Shown piece after piece: positions 16,173-23,872 of a stretch of 24,918 nucleotides of DNA. Source of the DNA: Candidatus Arcticimaribacter sp. UBA7428. GTDB lineage: Bacteria; Bacteroidota; Bacteroidia; Flavobacteriales; Flavobacteriaceae. The translations under genes were made by a program, and so were the position numbers. The stretch's first letter is position 1. Each line of letters starts with the position of its first letter. The notes beneath the pieces were generated by a model. It worked only from the letters and a program-made list of their open reading frames with translations. It did not search any database and was not told the origin of the DNA. The stretch is taken from assembly GCA_002477625.1 (NCBI GenBank), contig DLQQ01000058.1, forward strand, positions 18,621 through 43,538, given 5' to 3'.

Positions 16173-17693
16173 ATGTCTCAAAAAGCAATTTTGATGATAC
16201 TAGATGGATGGGGGAAATCTCCCGATCCTTCAGTCTCTGCTGTTGATCAAGCAAAAACTCCTTTTATTGATGGTTTGTATACCAATTACTCCCACAACAG
16301 CCTCAGAACCGATGGCTTACACGTTGGTCTACCTGAAGGACAAATGGGGAATAGTGAGGTTGGTCACATCAACTTAGGAGCCGGTCGAATTGTATATCAA
16401 GATTTAGCTAAAATAAATTTAGCCGTCCAACAGAATACTTTGAAAGATGAAGCGGTTTTAGTAAATGCTATTGCATACGCCAAAGCGAATAATAAAAAAA
16501 TTCACTTGATGGGGTTGGTTTCGGACGGTGGAGTTCATTCGCATATAAACCACATCAAAGCATTACTTGGTGTTTTGGCGGACGAGCAAATGGATGAAGT
16601 CTACTTACACGCCTTTACAGATGGGCGTGATGTGGATCCAAAGTCGGGGAAAAAATTCATACAAGACATCGAAGACACCATGGCGTCGACAACTGGTAAA
16701 ATAGCTTCTGTTATTGGGCGCTACTATGCAATGGATCGAGATCAACGCTGGGAACGTATCCAAAAAGCGTATGATTTAATTGTTCGAGGAAACGGAACCG
16801 CTGTAGATGATTTTACATCTGCGATTCAAGCTTCTTACGACAAGGACATCACGGATGAATTTATTGCACCCCTCGTTGCAAAGAACACCAACGGGAATGC
16901 ACTTGCTCCAGTTGAAAAAGATGATGTTGTGCTCTTCTTTAATTTCAGAACAGATCGCGGACGTGAATTGACTCAAGCCCTGTCACAAAAAGCATTTGAT
17001 GCTCAAGGAATGACTCCTCTGGATTTACATTACGTAACCCTAACTAATTACGACAGTTCATTCCATAACGTACAGGTTGTTTTTGATAAAGAGAATTTAA
17101 AAGATACCCTCGGAGAAACTCTTTCTGGAGCAGGGAAAATTCAAATTCGAATTGCTGAAACAGAAAAATACCCCCACGTAACTTTCTTTTTTAACGGGGG
17201 ACGTGAAGAGCCTTTTCCGGGAGAAGAACGTATTTTATGCCCTTCCCCAAAAGTAGCTACTTACGATTTACAGCCTGAAATGAGCGCTTTTGAAATTCGT
17301 GATGCGATAATTCCAGAAATACAAAAAGAAACCGCTGACTTTATTTGCCTCAATTTTGCAAACCCAGATATGGTCGGTCATACCGGTGATTTAGCTGCCG
17401 CAATTAAAGCTTGTGAAACTGTAGATAGCTGCGCTCAATCGGTTATTGAAGCTGCGCTGACCCAAGACTATGCAATACTCGTTATTGCTGATCATGGAAA
17501 TTGCGAAACAATGATCAATACCGATGGAAGCCCTAATACAGCGCATACAACCAATCCCGTGCCCATTATTTTGGTTGACAACCACAAAAAGAAAATAGCT
17601 TCAGGGGTTTTAGGCGATCTAGCACCTACAATACTCGATATCATGGGAGTAGATCAACCCGAAGCCATGACTCAAAAATCACTTTTAATATGA
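16173..17693 (+). CDS. gpmI: 2,3-bisphosphoglycerate-independent phosphoglycerate mutase
   Basis: Interconverts 3- and 2-phosphoglycerate in glycolysis and gluconeogenesis, using a phosphoserine intermediate and two manganese ions. The 506-residue protein belongs to the alkaline phosphatase superfamily. ILDGWG at 9-14 gives the first metal-binding Asp, and the catalytic Ser61 sits in MGNSEVGHINLGAGR. FTDGRDVDPKSG and VIADHGNCETM supply further substrate and metal ligands. Its TGA overlaps the ATG of the next gene as ATGA, so the lipoprotein gene is probably translationally coupled. Confidence 0.96.
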   Translation: MSQKAILMILDGWGKSPDPSVSAVDQAKTPFIDGLYTNYSHNSLRTDGLHVGLPEGQMGNSEVGHINLGAGRIVYQDLAKINLAVQQNTLKDEAVLVNAIAYAKANNKKIHLMGLVSDGGVHSHINHIKALLGVLADEQMDEVYLHAFTDGRDVDPKSGKKFIQDIEDTMASTTGKIASVIGRYYAMDRDQRWERIQKAYDLIVRGNGTAVDDFTSAIQASYDKDITDEFIAPLVAKNTNGNALAPVEKDDVVLFFNFRTDRGRELTQALSQKAFDAQGMTPLDLHYVTLTNYDSSFHNVQVVFDKENLKDTLGETLSGAGKIQIRIAETEKYPHVTFFFNGGREEPFPGEERILCPSPKVATYDLQPEMSAFEIRDAIIPEIQKETADFICLNFANPDMVGHTGDLAAAIKACETVDSCAQSVIEAALTQDYAILVIADHGNCETMINTDGSPNTAHTTNPVPIILVDNHKKKIASGVLGDLAPTILDIMGVDQPEAMTQKSLLI

Positions 17694-18253
17694 GAACTCT
17701 TATAATTTTCTTAGCTTCTATCTTGTTGTACAACTGTGGGGAAACTAAAAAATCAACCTCTAAAAAGGAATCAATTATAACTATTACCGACAACCTCAAA
17801 AGCACAACAATCGAAGGAGAGGAAATACTTTTAGGGGTAATTAGTCTACCTCAATTGAAATTATTTTCCCCTTGGTACGCCACGGAGTATGATTTTTATA
17901 AAGTGAATACTGTAGCAGTAACCGAAATAAAACCATTATTGCAAGATGTAACAATCACACTGTTGATGGGAACCTGGTGCGAAGACAGTCAACGAGAAGT
18001 GTCACCCATGATGAAAATTTTAGAAGCAGCTGGCTATCCAATTGAGTCGATTGAGATCATCGCAGTATCTGAGGACAAGGATACCCCAAATGGAATTGAA
18101 AAACCCTATGATCTCTTTAACGTACCCACATTGATTTTCGCTAAGAATGGTAAAGAAATGAACCGAATTGTAGAATTTCCAATACAAACACTTGAGCTGG
18201 ATATGCTTGAAATATTGAAAGGAAATGGCTACAAAAACGCCTATGCAGAATGA
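17690..18253 (+). CDS. Thioredoxin-like lipoprotein with a single active-site Cys
   Basis: A 187-residue predicted lipoprotein. The signal MRTLIIFLASILLYNC has a lipobox ending in Cys16. After a Lys/Ser-rich linker the thioredoxin-like fold begins. The redox motif is GTWCEDSQRE (94-103), where Ser replaces the second Cys of CxxC. The cis-proline region is NVPTLIF (Pro146). Proteins with WCxDS are common in Flavobacteriaceae and are annotated as thioredoxin family; whether they are reductases, chaperones or peroxidase-like is unknown. Overlapping ATGA junctions join it to gpmI before and map after. Confidence 0.78.
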   Translation: MRTLIIFLASILLYNCGETKKSTSKKESIITITDNLKSTTIEGEEILLGVISLPQLKLFSPWYATEYDFYKVNTVAVTEIKPLLQDVTITLLMGTWCEDSQREVSPMMKILEAAGYPIESIEIIAVSEDKDTPNGIEKPYDLFNVPTLIFAKNGKEMNRIVEFPIQTLELDMLEILKGNGYKNAYAE

Positions 18254-19074
18254 GTAGTGTTGTATTAAAGAATGCAGAAGAAATAGAATTGATGCGCGAA
18301 AGTGCTTTGATCGTTTCGAAAACCTTGGGGATGCTAGCCAGCGAAATAAAGCCTGGTATTAGCACCTTGGAGTTAGATGCCAAAGCAGAAACTTGTATTC
18401 GAGATCACGGCGCTATTCCAGGATTTTTAGGACTTTATAATTTTCCAAACACCTTGTGTATGAGTCCCAATGCGCAAGTGGTTCATGGGATTCCAAATAA
18501 AGAACCCTTGCAAGAAGGTGACATCATTTCAATTGATTGTGGTTCTCTGAAAAATGGTTTTTATGGAGATCACGCCTATACTTTTGGAGTAGGTGAAATC
18601 GATCCTGAGAACGAAAAATTATTGCAGGTAACCAAAGAGTCTTTATACAAAGGGATTGCTGAATTCAAAGAGGGTAACCGCATTGGCGATCTTGCTTATG
18701 CAATTCAACAGCATGCTGAAAATGAAGGCTATGGTGTGGTGCGAGAATTGGTCGGACACGGCTTGGGTACTAAAATGCACGAAGGACCCGAAGTTCCCAA
18801 CTATGGAAAAAGAGGTCGTGGAAAAAAATTTCAAGAGGGAATGGTTTTGGCTATTGAACCCATGATCAATAGAGGAACCCATCGCATTAAACATCTGAAA
18901 GACGGATGGACAATATTGACGGCCGATGGCTTACCAAGTGCGCATTTTGAACACGATGTGGCTTTGATCGATGGAAAACCTGAATTACTTTCTACCTTTC
19001 AGTACATATACGAAGCACTCGGTATTTCAAGCGATGAGGAAATTCCATTCCGAAAAGAAGCCCTTGTGTTATGA
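18250..19074 (+). CDS. map: Methionine aminopeptidase, type I
   Basis: Removes the initiator methionine from nascent proteins. The 274-residue pita-bread fold enzyme has all five metal ligands: Asp96 (ISIDCGS), Asp107 (YGDHAYTF), His170 (VGHGLGTKMHEGPEVPNYG), Glu203 (AIEPMINRG) and Glu234 (AHFEHDVALI). The substrate-binding His79 lies in VVHGIP. There is no N-terminal zinc-finger extension. The start and stop each overlap the neighbouring gene as ATGA, in a chain from gpmI to the methyltransferase. Confidence 0.96.
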   Translation: MSSVVLKNAEEIELMRESALIVSKTLGMLASEIKPGISTLELDAKAETCIRDHGAIPGFLGLYNFPNTLCMSPNAQVVHGIPNKEPLQEGDIISIDCGSLKNGFYGDHAYTFGVGEIDPENEKLLQVTKESLYKGIAEFKEGNRIGDLAYAIQQHAENEGYGVVRELVGHGLGTKMHEGPEVPNYGKRGRGKKFQEGMVLAIEPMINRGTHRIKHLKDGWTILTADGLPSAHFEHDVALIDGKPELLSTFQYIYEALGISSDEEIPFRKEALVL

Positions 19075-19823
19075 AAACCCTCCTCAACCTTGTTCCAAGA
19101 CCTTGGTTGATTCAACTGAGTATTTGGTTTAGACCCTTGATTAAACTGTATTTCAAAGGCGATCAATTCACCGATCCAATTGACGGGAGTTCGTATCGAA
19201 AATTCTTACCCTATGGGTATCAAAACTTACGCCAAAATGCGCTTTGCCCAGGAACTCTTTCTTTGGAAAGACATCGTCTTTTATGGTTGTATTTGGATCG
19301 AAAGACTACCTTTTTGACAGACTCAATTCGAGTTCTACACATAGCACCAGAACAGGTTTTTTACAAAAAGTTTAAATCCTTTTCGCATTGGGACTACACA
19401 ACTTCTGATCTACACTCTCCCTTAGCCGATGTAAAAGCTGACATTTGCGCACTTCCGTTTGAAGACAATTCGTATGATTTTATATTGTGTAATCATGTTT
19501 TAGAACATATCCCCAATGACTTGAAAGCGATGGAAGAACTTTATCGAGTTTTAAAACCCGGAGGAACTGCTATTCTACAAGTCCCACTAGAAGAAGACCG
19601 AGAAAATGCTTTTGAGGATGATGCCATAACCGATCAACAGGAACGTACACGTATTTTTGGGCAGTATGATCACGTACGTGTTTATGGGCAGGACTATTAC
19701 AACCGACTTGAAAAAGTTGGATTTAAAGCCACCGCTGTGGATTTTATTAAAGAAATATCCGCAACTGAAGTCAAACGTTTTGCACTTCCTACTGAACGGA
19801 TTCCAGTAGTAACAAAAAAATAA
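19071..19823 (+). CDS. Class I SAM-dependent methyltransferase
   Basis: A 250-residue Methyltransf_11-like protein. An N-terminal region of about 80 residues contains NALCPGTLSLERHRLLWLYL, which resembles the CPxC...LERHR region of related proteins with the second Cys lost. The SAM domain starts at VLHIAPEQ (88-95), an atypical motif I without the usual GxGxG. ADICALPFEDNSYDFILCNH follows (123-142) and then LEHIPND and a YRVLKPGGTAILQVPL strand. The substrate is unknown. It is coupled to map by an ATGA overlap, an association I recall from other Flavobacteriaceae. It converges on apbE with a 1-base gap. Confidence 0.82.
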   Translation: MKTLLNLVPRPWLIQLSIWFRPLIKLYFKGDQFTDPIDGSSYRKFLPYGYQNLRQNALCPGTLSLERHRLLWLYLDRKTTFLTDSIRVLHIAPEQVFYKKFKSFSHWDYTTSDLHSPLADVKADICALPFEDNSYDFILCNHVLEHIPNDLKAMEELYRVLKPGGTAILQVPLEEDRENAFEDDAITDQQERTRIFGQYDHVRVYGQDYYNRLEKVGFKATAVDFIKEISATEVKRFALPTERIPVVTKK

Positions 19824-19824
19824 T

Positions 19825-20817
19825 TTATTGTTTCCAGCCTCTTGAAAAATGTTCCTGTACGGAGTCATTGAAAGCGGTTACCCAATAGGCCTCAATTTGA
19901 GGTAAGCGTTCAATCAATGCTTTGCTTTTCTCAAATGGAAGTACCATAAGTGCGGTAGCATAAGCATCAGCGCTCATACAATCTGGGGCACGAACCGATG
20001 CACTCAACACATTTGATTTGACAGCATTCCCTGTTAGCGGGTTTATGGAATGAACATAGCGTTCTCCCGTAATTGAATCAATTCTAGACTTGCGATAATT
20101 TCCCGATGTAGCAATTGCTTCATCCTTCAGAGATAAGACCTGGATCAAATCGCGTTCTTCTTGTTGATTAGGATCATCAATAGCAATCCGCCAAGGCTCT
20201 GCTGTTTTAGGACTAACACCATGGGCAACGATCTCCCCTCCTATTTCAACCAAGTAATTTGCAGCACCAAGCTGTGCTAAATAATCACCTAATACATCAA
20301 CGGTATATCCTTTGGCTAGGGCATTGAAATCAAGGTAGGTTTCTGCATGTTTTTTTTTTACAAAATTCTCCTTTGTAAGTTCAATGGAATTCCAGCCTGT
20401 GATCTTTTTTAAATGGGCTTTATTTTCATCTGTAAGAATATTGAGCGGCTTTTCTGGACCGAACCCATACGCATTTACCCAAGCCCCAACCGTGGGGTCA
20501 AAAAAACCATACGTCGCTTTCCAAACCTCAGTAGCTTTAGCAAATACCGTCTTGAAATGAGCATTTACTTTAACTGAAGAATCACCTTTGTTTATTTTTG
20601 AAATATCGGAGGTCGGAATATAGGTAGACATGGACGCGTTTATTACCGTAAATAAAGAATCAATCCCCTGCTGAACTTGATCATAGGGCGTATTTATCGT
20701 TCCGTATTGAATCGAATACGAGGTGCCCAAAGCATAGCCCTGATGTACTTCTACAAGCTTGGTCTCCGAGCAATTGACGAATATCAACAAGAAGGAAATT
20801 AAAATCAGTTTACGCAT
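19825..20817 (-). CDS. apbE: FAD:protein FMN transferase, lipoprotein
   Basis: Attaches FMN from FAD to threonine of target proteins, including the SGAT-type threonines of NqrB and NqrC. The 330-residue protein begins MRKLILISFLLIFVNC, a lipoprotein signal with lipobox Cys16, so it should work on the periplasmic side of the membrane. Family motifs are YALGTSYSIQYG, LVEIGGEIVAHG, ATSGNYRKSRI, HSINPLTG and the metal-site segment SADAYATALMVLP. The ATG at 20817 is preferred to the TTG at 20826 because it gives the normal signal peptide. It overlaps the 126-residue gene by 8 bases and follows the nqr operon, matching its role. Ten A's run through the VKKKH codons. Confidence 0.93.
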   Translation of the reverse strand: MRKLILISFLLIFVNCSETKLVEVHQGYALGTSYSIQYGTINTPYDQVQQGIDSLFTVINASMSTYIPTSDISKINKGDSSVKVNAHFKTVFAKATEVWKATYGFFDPTVGAWVNAYGFGPEKPLNILTDENKAHLKKITGWNSIELTKENFVKKKHAETYLDFNALAKGYTVDVLGDYLAQLGAANYLVEIGGEIVAHGVSPKTAEPWRIAIDDPNQQEERDLIQVLSLKDEAIATSGNYRKSRIDSITGERYVHSINPLTGNAVKSNVLSASVRAPDCMSADAYATALMVLPFEKSKALIERLPQIEAYWVTAFNDSVQEHFSRGWKQ

Positions 20818-21190
20818 TGGATTCAATTATTTGAAGACCTTGAAAATTGACTGCATAGGGGTCTTTAGAGGTTAATGGTAATTCATAATTGTCTGCATGT
20901 GCCAAGCCAACTCCCGCATAATAGGTTTTGGCTTCAAATTTTTCTGCGTGGGATCGGACAGTTTCCATCAATGCCTTATCATAGGTCAAAGGATTGTCTG
21001 GATAAGAAATAGCACGTACGATTACAAAATGTAATTTCTTGTCTTTTAAACAGACGAATTGAGGGTCTTTTTGTAGTTCAGAATTAACCGTCATGAATTC
21101 AAACCCGTCTTCTTCCATACGCTTCCCTACAACTTCCATTGCGAGGTTATGAAGCTCTTGTTTTTCTAGTTCATTCATGGGTAAACTCAT
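20810..21190 (-). CDS. Conserved 126-residue protein linked to nqr and apbE
   Basis: I do not know its function. The protein is soluble, without a signal peptide or membrane helix, and has an N-terminal helix (NELEKQELHNLAMEVVGKRM). Then come GFEFMTVNSELQKDPQFVC, a KDKKLHFVIVRA strand pair, a helix, and a C-terminal KTYYAGVGLAHADNYELPL. As far as I recall, flavobacterial homologues beside nqrF are sometimes labelled NQR subunit F, but no 2Fe-2S, FAD or NAD motif is present, so that label looks like neighbour transfer. The strand order DPQFVCLKDKKLHFVIVRA resembles the core of YraN-like PD-(D/E)XK proteins with active-site residues lost; this is inference only. It sits just after the nqr terminator and overlaps apbE. 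Confidence 0.75.
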   Translation of the reverse strand: MSLPMNELEKQELHNLAMEVVGKRMEEDGFEFMTVNSELQKDPQFVCLKDKKLHFVIVRAISYPDNPLTYDKALMETVRSHAEKFEAKTYYAGVGLAHADNYELPLTSKDPYAVNFQGLQIIESNA

Positions 21191-21211
21191 TTTTATATAT
21201 TCTTAAAATAA

Positions 21212-21239
21212 AAAAGGAGGCTCTATCGAGCCTCCTTTT
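21212..21239 (-). terminator. Intrinsic terminator after nqrF
   Basis: A perfect 12-base-pair stem AAAAGGAGGCTC / GAGCCTCCTTTT with a TATC loop. On the minus strand the stem ends in a run of T's, as in a rho-independent terminator. It starts 10 bases after the nqrF stop and ends 21 bases before the ATG of the 126-residue gene, with no clear promoter between. It is the only strong terminator hairpin I found in the window. Confidence 0.85.
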
Positions 21240-21249
21240 AATTTTAATA

Positions 21250-22545
21250 TTATCCTCCAAAATCGTCGAAACGAACATTTTCTGGGGGTATACCGTAATC
21301 ATCAGCCATACGTTCTACAGCCTGATTCATCAAGGGTGGTCCACAGAAGTACACTTCAATATCCTCTGGTGCTTCGTGTTTTGATAAATAATTATCAATT
21401 ACTACTTGATGCACAAAACCTTTGAATCCATCACCTTCTCCATCTAGTCCATCTTTAACAGTCCAGTTGTCTTCTTCAGAAGGTTCGGATAAGGCTACAT
21501 AAAATTTAAAATTAGGGAAATCACGTTCTAATGCACGGAAATGCTCCAGGTAAAATAATTCTCTTTTAGAACGTCCTCCATACCAAAACGTAACCGTACG
21601 CCCTGTTTTTAGAGTTCTAAATAATTCGTATAAATGTGAACGCATCGGAGCCATACCAGCACCCCCACCAACATAAAGCATTTCTGATTCAGAAGGGTTG
21701 ATGAAAAACTCTCCGAAAGGTCCAGAGATTGTAACTTTATCTCCTGGTTTTTGAGCAAAAATATAAGAAGAAGCTATCCCAGGATTTACATCCATCCATC
21801 CGTTCTTAGCACGATCCCATGGTGGGGATGCAATACGAACGTTCAGCATCACTTCTCTTCCCTCTGCTGGGAAAGATGCCATTGAGTAAGCACGCTCAAC
21901 GGGCTCAGGATTTTTCATATTCAACGACCACAGGTTGAAATTATCCCATTCCATTTTAAACTTATCGGGTTCTCCAGGGTGTTCTTCTGGATGCGCAGTA
22001 ATATCAATATCAGAATAGTTCACTTCACATTCCGGTATTTCAATTTGAATATACCCCCCTGCTTTGTAATCCATTTCTTCTGGAATCTCAACAACAAATT
22101 CTTTAATAAAAGAAGCAACGTTCCAGTTACGGACTACAGTAGCTTCCCATTTTTTAATCCCAAACACCTCTTCAGGCACTTGTATCACCATATTTTCTTT
22201 AACTTTTACTTGACATCCTAAACGCCATCCGTCTGCAATTTCCTTACGAGAAAAGTGAGGTTTTTCAGTTGGAAGAATCTCTCCTCCTCCTTCTGTTATC
22301 TGACATTTACATTGAATACAAGTACCTCCACCTCCACAAGCAGAAGGAAGGAATATTTTATTGTTTCCAAGGGTAGTTAATAAGGTGCTTCCTGAAGAAA
22401 CTTCAATATTGTTTTGGCCGTTAATCATCAGGGCTACTGGCCCAGAAGGCATTAATTTGGCTTTAGCCCCCAACAACATCCCCACCAACATAAAAATGAT
22501 CAATAAGAAAACAACAACACTCGCTAAAATAATAGAATAATCCAT
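21250..22545 (-). CDS. nqrF: Na+-translocating NADH:quinone reductase subunit F
   Basis: The NADH-oxidising subunit, carrying FAD and a 2Fe-2S centre. The 431-residue protein has one N-terminal membrane helix (about 4-26), then a ferredoxin-like domain with Cys70, Cys76, Cys79 and Cys111 in the plant-type pattern. The reductase part has the FAD motif RAYS at 218-221, GGGAGMAP at 293-300 for NADH, YFCGPP, and a C-terminal VRFDDFGG. It lies 9 bases after nqrE and ends the nqr operon before the terminator. Confidence 0.96.
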   Translation of the reverse strand: MDYSIILASVVVFLLIIFMLVGMLLGAKAKLMPSGPVALMINGQNNIEVSSGSTLLTTLGNNKIFLPSACGGGGTCIQCKCQITEGGGEILPTEKPHFSRKEIADGWRLGCQVKVKENMVIQVPEEVFGIKKWEATVVRNWNVASFIKEFVVEIPEEMDYKAGGYIQIEIPECEVNYSDIDITAHPEEHPGEPDKFKMEWDNFNLWSLNMKNPEPVERAYSMASFPAEGREVMLNVRIASPPWDRAKNGWMDVNPGIASSYIFAQKPGDKVTISGPFGEFFINPSESEMLYVGGGAGMAPMRSHLYELFRTLKTGRTVTFWYGGRSKRELFYLEHFRALERDFPNFKFYVALSEPSEEDNWTVKDGLDGEGDGFKGFVHQVVIDNYLSKHEAPEDIEVYFCGPPLMNQAVERMADDYGIPPENVRFDDFGG

Positions 22546-22554
22546 ACGTAGAAA

Positions 22555-23172
22555 TTATAATTTAATACCCATAAAACTCATAAACCCAATTGCCATCAAT
22601 CCTGTGATGATAAACGTTATCCCCAATCCCTTAAGTGGAGCTGGCACGTTGGAATAGGTTATTTTTTCTCGGATAGCTGCAATCGCTATGATCGCTAAAA
22701 ACCATCCAATCCCTGAACCTAATCCGTATACACCCGATTCTAGTACACCGCCAAAATCTTTTTGTTGCATAAAAAGCGACCCCCCTAAGATGGCACAGTT
22801 TACTGCGATCAAGGGTAAAAAGATTCCCAATGCACCATAAAGTGCTGGAGCAAATTTCTCTACAATCATCTCAACCAATTGTACCATCGAAGCAATAACT
22901 GCGATGAACATGATAAAACTCAAAAAACTTAAATCGATTGCTGCATAATCTGTACCCAACCATGCTAGGGCACCAGGTTTAAGTAAATAGGTATCCAACA
23001 AAAAGTTGATTGGAACCGTGATTGCAAGAACGAAAATAACAGCAAAACCTAAACCAACAGCTGTTTTCACTGTTTTTGATACCGCTAAATAGGAACACAT
23101 TCCTAAGAAGTAGGCGAAAATCATATTTTCAATGAAAATACTTTTTACAAATAAATTAATGTATGCTTCCAT
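22555..23172 (-). CDS. nqrE: Na+-translocating NADH:quinone reductase subunit E
   Basis: An integral membrane subunit of 205 residues with six predicted helices. With NqrD it forms the inverted pair that holds an iron-sulfur centre inside the membrane. The conserved cysteines are Cys26 (FLGMCSYLA) and Cys126 ([11 protein letters not shown]). The length and order of hydrophobic segments fit NqrE; NqrD and NqrE are homologous, and position after nqrD together with the [19 protein letters not shown] start supports E. The gap to nqrD is 3 bases. Confidence 0.95.
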   Translation of the reverse strand: MEAYINLFVKSIFIENMIFAYFLGMCSYLAVSKTVKTAVGLGFAVIFVLAITVPINFLLDTYLLKPGALAWLGTDYAAIDLSFLSFIMFIAVIASMVQLVEMIVEKFAPALYGALGIFLPLIAVNCAILGGSLFMQQKDFGGVLESGVYGLGSGIGWFLAIIAIAAIREKITYSNVPAPLKGLGITFIITGLMAIGFMSFMGIKL

Positions 23173-23175
23173 AGC

Positions 23176-23868
23176 TTAGTTTTTTTCAATGAGTTTACGG
23201 TTTCTAGAACGTTGAACCCAGATAAAGAGTCCAACAGTAATCAATGCCATTGGCGATAAGAGCATCAGTCCATTGTTTTCATATCCCATTGCATATAAGG
23301 CATCGGGAACAACTTGGTAACCAAATAATTTTCCTGAACCTAGCAATTCTCTAAAAAAGGCAACAACGATAAGGATGAATCCATATCCAGCTGCATTTCC
23401 AACTCCATCTAAAAAGGATTTCCATGGTTTATTTGCCAAAGCAAATGCTTCCAAACGCCCCATCACGATACAGTTCGTTATAATCAGGCCGATGAAAATC
23501 GACAATTCTTTATATACGTCGTAAGCAAACGCTTTTAAAACTTGATCTACCAAAACTACCATTGCAGCTACAACTACGAGTTGTACAATGATTCGAATAC
23601 GGTTGGGAATCAAATTACGCAATAAGGAAATAATCACGTTCGAAGCTGCCATAACAACCAAAACGGAAATACTCATTACGATGGCTGGCTTTAACTGAAC
23701 AGTGATCGCTAAGGCAGAACAAATCCCCAAAACCTGAACGGTTATTGGGTTGTTGTCGTCCATAGGATCGGAGAGCAAGGCTCTATTTTTTTTCGAAAAC
23801 AAGGCCTCTTTGTCTTTATTGACAAAGAACAAGCTTGGTTTTTGTAGCGGGGTGTTTTTTTGCTTCAT
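23176..23868 (-). CDS. nqrD: Na+-translocating NADH:quinone reductase subunit D
   Basis: A membrane subunit paired with NqrE. The 230-residue protein has the NPITVQVLGICSALAITVQL start of the core, with Cys50, and IGLIITNCIVMGRLEAF with Cys133, the cysteines expected to bind the intramembrane iron-sulfur centre. About 35 polar residues precede the core (MKQKNTPLQKPSLFFVNKDK and on), longer than in proteobacterial NqrD. The ATG at 23868 is chosen over a TTG at 23889 because the latter lies upstream of the nqrC stop. The gap to nqrC is 4 bases. Confidence 0.95.
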   Translation of the reverse strand: MKQKNTPLQKPSLFFVNKDKEALFSKKNRALLSDPMDDNNPITVQVLGICSALAITVQLKPAIVMSISVLVVMAASNVIISLLRNLIPNRIRIIVQLVVVAAMVVLVDQVLKAFAYDVYKELSIFIGLIITNCIVMGRLEAFALANKPWKSFLDGVGNAAGYGFILIVVAFFRELLGSGKLFGYQVVPDALYAMGYENNGLMLLSPMALITVGLFIWVQRSRNRKLIEKN

Positions 23869-23872
23869 GATC

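Noticed and set aside
20810..21190. Calling the 126-residue protein NQR subunit F.
   Set aside because: A complete nqrF lies upstream and this protein lacks 2Fe-2S, FAD and NAD motifs.
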